Source: an uncultured Synergistia bacterium (GTDB taxonomy: Bacteria > Eremiobacterota > SpSt-956 > JAKJGF01). Taken from it: 7,467 bases of DNA. Positions within the stretch are counted from its first letter, which is position 1; each line of letters starts with the position of its first letter. Below the pieces are notes generated by a model. It was not told where the DNA came from and made no database searches. It worked only from the letters and a program-made list of their open reading frames with translations. The DNA is taken from the NCBI GenBank assembly GCA_937888925.1, contig CALARM010001064.1:1-7467 (forward strand), given 5' to 3'. Positions 1 through 6,781 of the stretch are shown here, piece after piece. The position numbers and the translations under genes were made by a program.

Positions 1-32
1 GATGCTAAAAAAATAGCACTATGATTACATAA

Positions 33-137
33 GGCTTTTTAGAGGTTTTTTATTCATTTTTGACAATATTCTGTCAAATTCAGGAAGAAGATGTCAGACA
101 GATTGAAGAGGCCTGTAAAAAACTGGCCGGTATCTAA
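33..137 (+). pseudogene. Possible decayed 3' end of a plus-strand gene
   Basis: This is a short open stretch with no good start and an in-frame TAA just before it (30-32). Its last 20 codons read QIQEEDVRQIEEACKKLAGI and then TAA. That is a convincing amphipathic helix of the kind that ends many aminotransferase-like enzymes, whereas the upstream residues (LEVFYSFLTIFC) look unlike the same protein. A frameshift or deletion remnant would explain this. I cannot name a family. The reading could also be chance in a purine-rich stretch; there is no ribosome binding site. Confidence 0.2.
59..78. repeat. Small inverted repeat TTTGACA / TGTCAAA
   Basis: A perfect 7-bp inverted repeat (59-65 and 72-78) has a 6-base loop. 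No T-tract follows on either strand in the right place, so it is not a convincing terminator for the minus-strand operon that ends about 100 bp away. It could be a protein-binding site or chance. Confidence 0.3.
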
Positions 138-141
138 TGAA

Positions 142-182
142 GTCACGCGTGACGCGTCACGCATTACGCGTCACGCGTCACG
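142..182. repeat. Heptamer array A (TCACGCG units)
   Basis: Five full 7-bp units plus a partial sixth: TCACGCG, TGACGCG, TCACGCA, TTACGCG, TCACGCG, TCACG. The C-to-G change in unit 2 makes two overlapping perfect 12-bp palindromes (142-153 GTCACGCGTGAC and 149-160 GTGACGCGTCAC). The stop codon of the minus-strand cNMP-domain gene (TGA, complement of 178-180) and the preceding Thr codon lie inside the array. The minus strand reads GCGTGAC-type units, the same orientation relative to the gene end as array C. No U-tract follows, so it is not a standard terminator. It is unlike a CRISPR because there are no spacers. Confidence 0.9.
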
Positions 183-1482
183 TAACCAGTTTGTTATATA
201 AATCCCTGAGACGTAAAGAAGAAAGACTGTTTAGATTTTGCGACAGATAGCTATATTTTTTCAGTAATTCCCGGAAATTATTTTTACTTATGGCAAGAAG
301 AGTGGTTCCTTCCGAATAAATTTTTGCATTAAATTCATAGGCTCCTCCGTCTATACAGGATACTTCCCCCAGTATATCTCCCGATGAAAGAGTCATAATT
401 TCTGTTTCCCTCCCTGTAAGAGTTCTTTTATAAATCATTACCTTTCCTGATTTTATTATATAGACCTTATCTCCTTCTTCTCTTTCTCTGAATATTACAA
501 CACCTCTGTCATATTTTTCCGTGGAAATTTTATCTGCAATATCATCAAGCTGTTTAAAGGTAAGATGTTTGAAAAGGTTGCTTACATAGGCAAGATCGTA
601 ACCTTTTATGCCGCTTTTTTCTCCTTTGTAATGACTGTGCCAGGAAGGTGCGGCAGAAACCATATAAGGCTGTTTCTGAGTTAAAGATGATACAGGAGGA
701 AATTTTGTCACTTCCGGTTTTTGAACCTTTTTTTTATAGTCCTCTGTTTCCTGTATATTGAGCTTTTTCGTGGTGAAAGCGGAGGTAAGTTCGGCTGTCT
801 GGTGATTTAATTTATTTGTATTGTAAGCAGAGGTAAGACCTGTCATATCAGAAGGTTTTTTCGTAACATGAGGCGTTAAATCTCCTTCTCCTATTTCTTC
901 CAGGGATGCTTTCCTCTCTTCCATATCCTGAATCGTTTTACTTGCAGCAGAAAGCTGTCCCAGTGCGGTAGTTATATGTTTTTCTTTACTGTCCTGTAAA
1001 TAAAGCCTGAATTCGGTTACTGCAAATTTCAGATTCTGTACCGTTTTGTCAAAAAGGGTTTTATTTGAAAATTCCTCCTGCCAGTCGCTCATACTTCCGC
1101 CGACAGAACGTTTTTGAAATCTTACTATTTCCCTGTCTATTAAGATTATTACACCGTCAAGATAACTGGCAAAATCTTCCTGTGACATAAGGCCGAGCAT
1201 AAAACGCTGGGACATCTCTTTTATTTTCCTGTGATTTATATCTTCATGAAGGCCAAAGGCTTCTATTCTTTCTTCTACTTTTTGCCCCTGTCTTTCGATT
1301 TTTTTCCCCAGTGGTTTATCTCCCAGTTCCTTCAGGTTTATCTGTCCTTTTGTTGCAACAGAAAAGGAAGGAATTCCCACTCCCTGCTGTTTGCCGCCGG
1401 GAAGTCGCCCCAGTTCCTGGGCAAATATCCTTACTGCGTCTATCTGCTGTTTATGTTGTTTAAAATCATTCGTAAAATACAT
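178..1482 (-). CDS. Protein with C-terminal cyclic-nucleotide-binding-type domain
   Basis: This 434-aa protein has no signal peptide or membrane segment and is probably cytoplasmic. Residues about 302-410 fit the CRP/cNMP-binding beta-roll: a helix (FKHLTFKQLDDIADKI), then VIFREREEGDKVYIIKSG, and GDILGEVSCIDGG for the phosphate-binding cassette. The cassette Gly-Glu (372-373) is present, but the usual Arg-Ser/Thr is replaced by Phe384-Asn385, so canonical cAMP binding is doubtful. No helix-turn-helix follows the roll, so it is not an ordinary CRP-type regulator. Residues 1-195 are mostly helical and of no family I recognise. Residues about 200-280 are a Thr/Lys/Pro-rich linker with a 16-aa duplication (LTSAYNTNKLN at 216, LTSAFTTKKLN at 232). 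The gene is the second in the operon and its start lies 17 bp inside the preceding gene, suggesting translational coupling. AAGGAAA about 12 nt upstream is a modest ribosome binding site. The stop comes from heptamer array A. Confidence 0.85.
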   Translation of the reverse strand: MYFTNDFKQHKQQIDAVRIFAQELGRLPGGKQQGVGIPSFSVATKGQINLKELGDKPLGKKIERQGQKVEERIEAFGLHEDINHRKIKEMSQRFMLGLMSQEDFASYLDGVIILIDREIVRFQKRSVGGSMSDWQEEFSNKTLFDKTVQNLKFAVTEFRLYLQDSKEKHITTALGQLSAASKTIQDMEERKASLEEIGEGDLTPHVTKKPSDMTGLTSAYNTNKLNHQTAELTSAFTTKKLNIQETEDYKKKVQKPEVTKFPPVSSLTQKQPYMVSAAPSWHSHYKGEKSGIKGYDLAYVSNLFKHLTFKQLDDIADKISTEKYDRGVVIFREREEGDKVYIIKSGKVMIYKRTLTGRETEIMTLSSGDILGEVSCIDGGAYEFNAKIYSEGTTLLAISKNNFRELLKKYSYLSQNLNSLSSLRLRDLYNKLVT

Positions 1483-3826
1483 GGTCTCTGAAATTTCCTT
1501 TCCGGAGATTTTTGACTGATTTTATGTTATCTCTTAAGAAATAGATTAACCAGAGTATAAAAACTACTCCATTTAATAAACTTATTAACAGAGATGTCTT
1601 TAAGATACCAAAAAGAGGTATAAATATTATACCTGTACATATTGAACCAAGCAATGCTCCTGTATGGTCGGCACTGTTAATTATTCCTGCTATCTTTTCG
1701 GTACCGGTTCCTCCGTATAAATCACATGTGAGGGGAAATATAAAGCCTGTAAAGAAACCGGCAGGAAGGATAAAAAATAGAAAAATATATTCGGAAAATC
1801 GTGACAGATTTATGGATAGAGGAAGGCATAATGAAAACAGGGCCAGCCCCCCCTGTGCCATAAGTATAAGTCTTTGATCCCTGGTTTTAGAAAGTATTTT
1901 ATTCATTACAAACGTTCCTGCCGAAAGACCGGCCATAAATATTGCTACGAGTAATCCGATTTCCTGATAAATATATCCGAAGATATTTTGAAAAGCAAAG
2001 ATTAATATTATTTCCATTGCCATGCCTGAAAATCCTGTTACAGTTATAGAAAGAAAAGAATTAAATTTAATTTCCGAGCTTCTATCTGTTTTCTTTACAC
2101 ATATATATAATATTCTTACAATTAAAAGAAATAATACAATGTATACTATCCAGATTATATTAATTTTACATAATTTCTGCAATATGAGACTCAGTCTCGA
2201 GCCGGAATATCTATCCCAGAGTATGAGGTTGTAGAAATAAGTAACAGGCTGTATATCAGTATTTAACGATACAGTCTGTTTTTCCATAGAATTTTTAATA
2301 AAATCTATCAGATCTTCAGGGAGTAGAATCTCAAAGTGATAGGGAGAAAAATAATCTGTTTTTATATTTCTTTCTTTATATCTCCTGGAAAGTTCCTCTC
2401 TGTCGGTTGTAATAACTCCCGGAGAATTACAGGCAAAAAGATAGTTTTTATCTCCCGGCGTTATTATTACATGAGAAAAAATTGCAGTGAGACTCTCATA
2501 TATGGAACCGGCGTAATTACCTGTATAAGTTCCTATGTAATTCTCGGAAGAACTTAATTTTGTGACAAAGACACCGCCGGGATTTAGAATTTTCTCGATT
2601 TCTTTGAAGAAATCAATCGTATAATATCTGTTTAACATAGCAGTATGAGGTTCAGGTAAATTTACTATTACTATATCATAAGACGATTTTGTATTTTTTA
2701 CAAAGTACCTTCCGTCTGAATAATATATACTTACTCTTCTGTCTTTCATTGCTCTGATTTCATCCGGTGAGATATATTTTACAACCATATCAATTATTTT
2801 AGAATCCAGTTCTATATAATCCAGTCTCTCTACAGGATATTTTAATATAATTCCAATCATACCTTCTGCACCTCCTCCTATGAGGAGGATCTTTTTCGGC
2901 TTATGGTGTTCTGACATGATAAAATGAGTTTCCAGGGAATAGCTGTATTCATCGGGGAAAGATGATGTATATTCACCGTTAATATAGAGGCTGTATTGTT
3001 CGTCTGCTCTGCCTAAAGCCAGATTTTGATACTGACTGTCCACTGTTTCTACAAGTTTTAAGTTGCTGAAACTTTCCCATCTTTTATTTACAAAATATTG
3101 ATTTATGCTGTTTGACCGTAAAAACAGAACCGCAGTCACTAAGAATATTATTAAAAAGCATATTTTGACAGTAATTTCTTTTCTGTCTATGAGAAAAATA
3201 AAACAATTAAGAGTCAGAAGAGATATATAAAGAAATATGATAGCAAAAGGATTCAGGAAATAAACAAGGATAAATGTGAAAATAATTCCTCCTGCCAGGC
3301 TTCCTATAGATTCCAGACCATAGACAGTGCCTATCTGAATAGATGAATTTTCCATGTATATACCGGATATTACCCTGCAGGCCACAGGAAATAAAAAGCC
3401 TGTCATAAAGGTAAATGGAAATATTGCACCAACAGTTCCTGTTATTATATAGAATAAAGGGATGAATTCTCCGGAAGGTACGGAAAAAATTGTTCTTAAC
3501 TGTCTTATAAAACATATATCCAGAGGAAAAATTACACACATCAGAAAAAGAGTTGAAAACAATGTTGCCGTAGAATTTTTAATTTTTCCTGCCACATAAC
3601 CTCCCGTAACTGAACCTGCAGTTATGCCGGAAAACCAGCAGGAAAATATTATACCTATAGAGAGCTCATTGCCGAAGAAAATTATCAAAAATTCCCTCAT
3701 GAACAGTATCTGTGCTGTTATGGTGCATGAGCCTGTAAGTATGATAAGTGATTTAAGTGAATATAATTTCCTCATAGTAATTTTTATTTTTCTTCCCGTC
3801 AGAACAGCTTCTCGTAGAAATGTCAT
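1466..3826 (-). CDS. Polytopic membrane protein with spermidine-synthase-like (aminopropyltransferase) domain
   Basis: This 786-aa protein belongs to the fused MFS/spermidine-synthase type. An N-terminal half of about 7 membrane helices (residues about 24-236) precedes a soluble Rossmann domain (about 250-545), followed by a second set of about 7 helices (556-764). The two membrane halves look duplicated: GxxxxAxxI near 32-42 and 598-606, FMTGFLFP (140-146) and FFTGFIFP (691-698), and the GLESIGSLAGG / SADHTGALLGS pair. The Rossmann domain shows SQYQNLAL (264-271), DEYSYSLETH (292-301), the SAM-type loop LLIGGGAEG (314-322), IELD (338-341) and SDGRYF (370-375). Where spermidine synthases carry DxxDP with the catalytic Asp, this protein has NLPEP (389-393) followed by LNRYYT. 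Substrate is therefore uncertain. The start is also uncertain: AGGAG directly abuts ATG 3826, and the predicted promoter would start RNA within a few bases of it. Met18 (3775) is the alternative but lacks a clear ribosome binding site. Confidence 0.88.
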   Translation of the reverse strand: MTFLREAVLTGRKIKITMRKLYSLKSLIILTGSCTITAQILFMREFLIIFFGNELSIGIIFSCWFSGITAGSVTGGYVAGKIKNSTATLFSTLFLMCVIFPLDICFIRQLRTIFSVPSGEFIPLFYIITGTVGAIFPFTFMTGFLFPVACRVISGIYMENSSIQIGTVYGLESIGSLAGGIIFTFILVYFLNPFAIIFLYISLLTLNCFIFLIDRKEITVKICFLIIFLVTAVLFLRSNSINQYFVNKRWESFSNLKLVETVDSQYQNLALGRADEQYSLYINGEYTSSFPDEYSYSLETHFIMSEHHKPKKILLIGGGAEGMIGIILKYPVERLDYIELDSKIIDMVVKYISPDEIRAMKDRRVSIYYSDGRYFVKNTKSSYDIVIVNLPEPHTAMLNRYYTIDFFKEIEKILNPGGVFVTKLSSSENYIGTYTGNYAGSIYESLTAIFSHVIITPGDKNYLFACNSPGVITTDREELSRRYKERNIKTDYFSPYHFEILLPEDLIDFIKNSMEKQTVSLNTDIQPVTYFYNLILWDRYSGSRLSLILQKLCKINIIWIVYIVLFLLIVRILYICVKKTDRSSEIKFNSFLSITVTGFSGMAMEIILIFAFQNIFGYIYQEIGLLVAIFMAGLSAGTFVMNKILSKTRDQRLILMAQGGLALFSLCLPLSINLSRFSEYIFLFFILPAGFFTGFIFPLTCDLYGGTGTEKIAGIINSADHTGALLGSICTGIIFIPLFGILKTSLLISLLNGVVFILWLIYFLRDNIKSVKNLRKGNFRDHVFYE

Positions 3827-3836
3827 CTCCTGTCTG

Positions 3837-3864
3837 AGTATAACATGGTTGTATGATTTTACAA
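3837..3864 (-). promoter_or_regulatory. Predicted promoter of the minus-strand operon
   Basis: On the minus strand there is a -35 TTGTAA (complement of 3859-3864), a 16-nt spacer and an extended -10 TGTTATACT (complement of 3837-3845; the TG-n extension is intact). Transcription would begin near 3830, only a few bases before the ATG at 3826. The mRNA would thus be nearly leaderless, or translation would start further in at Met18. Call made by eye from sigma-70 consensus. Confidence 0.45.
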
Positions 3865-3921
3865 AATATTAATTCCTGTACCATTATCTTTTATCATTCC
3901 ATACACTATTCTGAAAAACAA

Positions 3922-3949
3922 TTTGCAGGTTTTAACAGAAACGTAAAAT
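3922..3949 (+). promoter_or_regulatory. Candidate promoter of the lipoprotein gene
   Basis: A -35 TTTGCA (3922-3927), a 16-nt spacer and a -10 TAAAAT (3944-3949, 5 of 6) would give a leader of about 80 nt. In such AT-rich DNA other -10-like boxes occur nearby (TATAGA near 3989), so the exact site is uncertain. Confidence 0.3.
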
Positions 3950-4038
3950 TTATAGAAACTTTTTAGATAAAGGAATTTAAAAAATATCTATAGAATATAC
4001 AAAATTAAACTAAATCATCTGTAAGGGAGATATTTCTT

Positions 4039-5577
4039 ATGAAAAAACCTGATTTTAATACCATGTCAATCTTTATTATTCTTATACTGATTACCACGGT
4101 AATATCCGGATGCGGAAATGAAGATAGTACAGGTTCTTCTATTATACAGAATCCCGGCAACGGTAATATTTCTTTTTCCGTAAAATGGTCAGATATGGAT
4201 ATTTACAATACCCGGTCAGATAACCCGTCATCCCCTGACGTGAAATATATAAAACTGGATGTCTTAAATGCAACTTATAAAATTGTTCAATCACAATGGT
4301 TTACAAGAGACCGGAATGATACTGAAAGTGCAAATTTCTCTCTTTCTGCCGGTTTATATTTCCTTGATATGGAAGGCTATAAAGATGATAAACTTACTCT
4401 TGTATCCCACAGAAGGACTGCAGTAAATGTCCGGGCCGGAGAAATTTCCAGTGTCCTGGCCAGTTTAGGCATATCAATAATAAACAGGGACGGAACAATA
4501 GTTCTGGAACCACGTACTACAGGTGATGAACCGGGAGATATTATTACATTTGTAAATAATAGTGGAAACTCCTGTGTATTAAGTATAGGAAATAACAGTT
4601 ATTTTATACCTTCATATGATCCTGAAAATCCAAATGCAAATTCATTCCTATATACAATTCCAGATGCCTCCGGTATAAATTATCAGGTTTATAATGAATC
4701 CGGCGTCACACGTCTGGCAGATGGAAATATTAATATAACAGACGTGAGTGGTTTCACATCTGAAAAAGGGATATATGTAGATGTTATGAATGGAAACGAT
4801 ACCGGCGGAAACGGCACTGAGGAAAAACCTTATAAAACATTGGAATATGTTACAAGATATGTTAAACCCCCCGGTAATTCAACAATCCTTCTTGTGGCTT
4901 CTTCACAAATTACAAGATATACGCCTCTTTCTACTATTAAAATATCTAATAATTTAACAGTAAAAAAAGCTGCAAAATCAGGCATAAATGAATGTATTGT
5001 CGATTTCGGAGGGAAGAATTGTAATTTTACTTTATATGGCTGCAATGTCACTTTTTCTAATCTTACAATAACAGGTGGAGGAGACTCTGGAATTAAAGCA
5101 TACATTCAGTGTGGAGTAAATATAGATAATTGTAAAATAAGTGGGAACATGTCTGAATCTGATGGCGGAGGGATTAATATTTTCAAAGGTACTCTTAATA
5201 TGAATTATGTAACAGTAACAGGAAATACATCTACTTATGGCAAGGGCGGTGGGATCTGGATTCTGGGCAATCTCTTTATAAATTCCGTAACAATAACGGA
5301 GAACCGGGCAGAAGATGGCGGAGGAATTTATAATCACATCGGTCCTATAATGGATAAGTTTAATGGAAACAGTACAATAAGTGGAAATTCTGCAGACAGA
5401 AACGGGGGAGGAATATATATATGGGAAGGAGATCTTTATTTTAGCTCATCTGGTAAGATAGAAAATAATAAAGCAGGTTCAGGCGGCGGGATATATGTAT
5501 GCCGGAATGGTGATTGTGATATTCGGGGGAACTGGATAATAAGGGGGAATAGCCCTGATAACATATTTACAGAATAA
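4039..5577 (+). CDS. Beta-helix (pectin-lyase-fold) lipoprotein
   Basis: This 512-aa exported lipoprotein has a signal peptide at residues 1-24 and lipobox ISGC with lipidated Cys25. Gly at +2 does not signal inner-membrane retention, so a surface or outer-membrane location is likely. Residues about 42-145 form a beta-rich domain (ISFSVKWSDMD start). Residues about 153-238 (EPGDIITFVNNSG) resemble a cupredoxin-like sandwich without clear copper ligands. Residues 245-267 (GIYVDVMNGND, GNGTEEKPYKTL) match the DUF1565-type opening of right-handed beta-helices. The remainder has five Gly-Gly-Gly-Ile rungs at about 376, 403, 427, 456 and 482, spaced 24-29 residues, each preceded by a GN- or EN-type turn, as in polymorphic-outer-membrane-protein-like repeats. 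Seven Cys lie in the helix region. There is no obvious catalytic site, so adhesion or binding is as likely as lyase activity. AAGGGAG (4023-4029), 9 nt before ATG, supports the start. It ends TAA followed directly by TGA. Confidence 0.9.
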   Translation: MKKPDFNTMSIFIILILITTVISGCGNEDSTGSSIIQNPGNGNISFSVKWSDMDIYNTRSDNPSSPDVKYIKLDVLNATYKIVQSQWFTRDRNDTESANFSLSAGLYFLDMEGYKDDKLTLVSHRRTAVNVRAGEISSVLASLGISIINRDGTIVLEPRTTGDEPGDIITFVNNSGNSCVLSIGNNSYFIPSYDPENPNANSFLYTIPDASGINYQVYNESGVTRLADGNINITDVSGFTSEKGIYVDVMNGNDTGGNGTEEKPYKTLEYVTRYVKPPGNSTILLVASSQITRYTPLSTIKISNNLTVKKAAKSGINECIVDFGGKNCNFTLYGCNVTFSNLTITGGGDSGIKAYIQCGVNIDNCKISGNMSESDGGGINIFKGTLNMNYVTVTGNTSTYGKGGGIWILGNLFINSVTITENRAEDGGGIYNHIGPIMDKFNGNSTISGNSADRNGGGIYIWEGDLYFSSSGKIENNKAGSGGGIYVCRNGDCDIRGNWIIRGNSPDNIFTE

Positions 5578-5604
5578 TGATTGATATTCTGTAACCGAAA
5601 AAAT

Positions 5605-5618
5605 CGTAACGCGTTACG
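5605..5618. repeat. 14-bp perfect palindrome CGTAACG-CGTTACG
   Basis: The sequence equals its own reverse complement and lies 28 bp after the lipoprotein stop. It reads as two inverted heptamers, CGTAACG and CGTTACG, close to the CGTAATG units of arrays C and E. It may be a degenerate member of the same repeat family. No T-tract follows on the plus strand. Confidence 0.7.
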
Positions 5619-5794
5619 GAAGGAATAAATTCTTATGTTGTGACCGGGCAATCATGGTCGTGAGTAAATAAATATTATAACCTTTCTAAATAATTTAACA
5701 AAAAATTAACAAAAAAATCTTGTTAAAAATTTAAATTCCTGATATGCTTGATTTAAATGTATAGGAATTTTCATTCCAGTTAAGATGTTATATG

Positions 5795-5840
5795 GTTGAT
5801 AGCTGAGAGTTGAGATTTTAAGGTTAATTTAACTCTCAAC
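5795..5840. repeat. Heptamer array B (GTTGAGA) with inverted arm
   Basis: Three 7-bp units, GTTGATA, GCTGAGA and GTTGAGA (5795-5815), are followed after 15 bp by an inverted copy AACTCTCAAC (5831-5840). GCTGAGAGTT (5802-5811) pairs with it at 9 of 10 positions around a 19-nt loop. All three units carry TGA. It sits about 50 bp upstream of the coiled-coil gene, probably in its leader. Confidence 0.65.
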
Positions 5841-5888
5841 TTTAAACCCTTTTAAACAATCTGATCTTTATAGAAAGAAGGGTCTATT

Positions 5889-6737
5889 ATGGTAGAAATG
5901 ACAAGAGATTTTAATTATAATATAGCACCTCAGTCCATAAATACTGCAAGAACAATTCAGGCACTGCAAAAAACAGCAGATGGAGCCGTACCTTTACCTC
6001 TGGCATATAACAAAAATCTTACTGCCGTTAAAAACCTTTATGAAGGAAATCAGGGAGAACTTACTCCCATCACAGGAGACACCGGAAATAAGACTGCCGC
6101 TGAAATAGCAGAAGAGGTGAAAAAAGCAGAGACAGAAAGAAAAAAGGCAGAGGAAGCAAAAAGGAAAGAAGCTCTTCTTGAGGCAAAAACTGAATTTGAA
6201 TCTGACAGACAGGAATTCAGAGATCTTTCAGAAAAACTTGATGACAAATGGAGAGATGAACTGGGAGGCTCATGGGATGTGAGCGAAGGCTCAAAGGTAA
6301 AAGAGAAGGTTGCCCAGATGGAAGCAAAAAAAGAAGAAGCCCTTAAAGGTCATGATGATAAAATTGAAGAGCTGAAAGATGAAAAATCCTCTCTTGAAAC
6401 AAAACTGGAAGGTACAAAAGATGATGAAGAGAAAAATAAAATAGAGAAAAAAATAACAGATGTAGATGAAAAGATAGAAAAGGAAGAGGCGAAAAAGGCA
6501 GAAACAGAAAGACAGGAAGAGGAAAAGATAAAGGAAAAGAAAGAAAAGCTTCAGAAGCTGAAAGACAGAATTTATGAACTCCGTGAAGAATCCATAAAAT
6601 ATAAAGAAGATCTGGAACGTTCAAAAAGCTATGAAGACAGCCCTTACTGGAAGGATGACATTAAAAGAAAACAGGGAGAAATCAATCTTCAGGTAGAAGA
6701 GATTGAAAGAGAAGTTGCCGACCTGACAAGACTTTAA
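5889..6737 (+). CDS. Charged coiled-coil protein of unknown function
   Basis: I recognise no family in this 282-aa protein. Residues 1-66 are less charged (NYNIAPQSINTARTIQALQK, then GAVPLPLAYN) and may be partly disordered. Residues about 67-122 and 134-282 are Lys/Glu-rich with heptad-like spacing (KIEELKDEKSSLETKLEG, KLQKLKDRIYELREE), predicting long helices or coiled coils. A short break with two Trp lies at 121-135 (WRDELGGSWDVSEGS). There is no signal peptide, membrane helix or Cys, so it is soluble and probably cytoplasmic, or exported by a route without a cleaved leader. AAGGG (5878-5882), 6 nt before ATG, favours this start over the in-frame ATG at 5898. It appears to be monocistronic, as a strong terminator follows. 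Low-complexity composition makes similarity hits to other coiled coils unreliable. Confidence 0.85.
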   Translation: MVEMTRDFNYNIAPQSINTARTIQALQKTADGAVPLPLAYNKNLTAVKNLYEGNQGELTPITGDTGNKTAAEIAEEVKKAETERKKAEEAKRKEALLEAKTEFESDRQEFRDLSEKLDDKWRDELGGSWDVSEGSKVKEKVAQMEAKKEEALKGHDDKIEELKDEKSSLETKLEGTKDDEEKNKIEKKITDVDEKIEKEEAKKAETERQEEEKIKEKKEKLQKLKDRIYELREESIKYKEDLERSKSYEDSPYWKDDIKRKQGEINLQVEEIEREVADLTRL

Positions 6738-6739
6738 GG

Positions 6740-6774
6740 GCGTGATGCGTGATGCGTAATGCATGATACGTGAT
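6740..6774. repeat. Heptamer array C (GCGTGAT units)
   Basis: Five 7-bp units, GCGTGAT, GCGTGAT, GCGTAAT, GCATGAT and ACGTGAT, begin two bases after the TAA of the coiled-coil gene. Every unit contains TGA or TAA, so readthrough in any frame meets a stop within three units. It lies between the stop codon and the terminator and would be transcribed as 3' UTR. Confidence 0.9.
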
Positions 6775-6781
6775 TGGTTAT

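Larger units (their letters stand above)
5578..5888. other. 311-bp intergenic region, AT-rich with several inverted repeats
   Basis: No gene is seen here. The region holds the 14-bp palindrome at 5605-5618, a lone GTGAGTA heptamer (5660-5666), and a tandem 11-bp TTAACAAAAAA (5695-5705 and 5706-5716) whose second copy pairs with TTGTTAA at 5720-5726. It also holds an 8-bp inverted repeat AAATTCCT (5733-5740) / AGGAATTT (5763-5770) and the GTTGAGA array at 5795-5840. Weak promoter candidates for the next gene are TTGTTA (5720-5725) with TGATATGCT (5740-5748), and an extended -10 TGTTATATG (5786-5794). No convincing T-tract terminator follows the lipoprotein gene. Confidence 0.6.

Noticed and set aside
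1..24. Gene end reading DAKKIAL then TGA at the left edge
   Set aside because: Only seven codons are visible, too few to separate a real gene end from chance.
142..182. CRISPR array or direct-repeat locus
   Set aside because: Units are 7 bp, contiguous and without spacers; no cas-like gene is present.
1231..1491. Plus-strand open frame opposite the cNMP-domain gene
   Set aside because: Its Phe/Tyr-rich translation is the antisense of a Lys/Glu-rich coding region, with no ribosome binding site and no recognisable domain.
3207..3539. Second minus-strand frame within the membrane protein gene
   Set aside because: It lies fully within a well-supported coding sequence with clear domain motifs and has no independent start signal.
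4830..5337. Minus-strand open frames opposite the lipoprotein gene
   Set aside because: The plus-strand frame has a signal peptide, lipobox and periodic GGGI rungs; the antisense frames show no motif.
5706..5726. Terminator for the lipoprotein gene
   Set aside because: The stem TTAACAA/TTGTTAA is only 7 bp with one G-C pair, and A-rich sequence rather than a T-tract follows.
6343..6624. Minus-strand Phe/Leu/Ser-rich frame that looks like a membrane protein
   Set aside because: It is the expected antisense of a Lys/Glu coiled coil; its apparent hydrophobicity is a by-product of the codons opposite.
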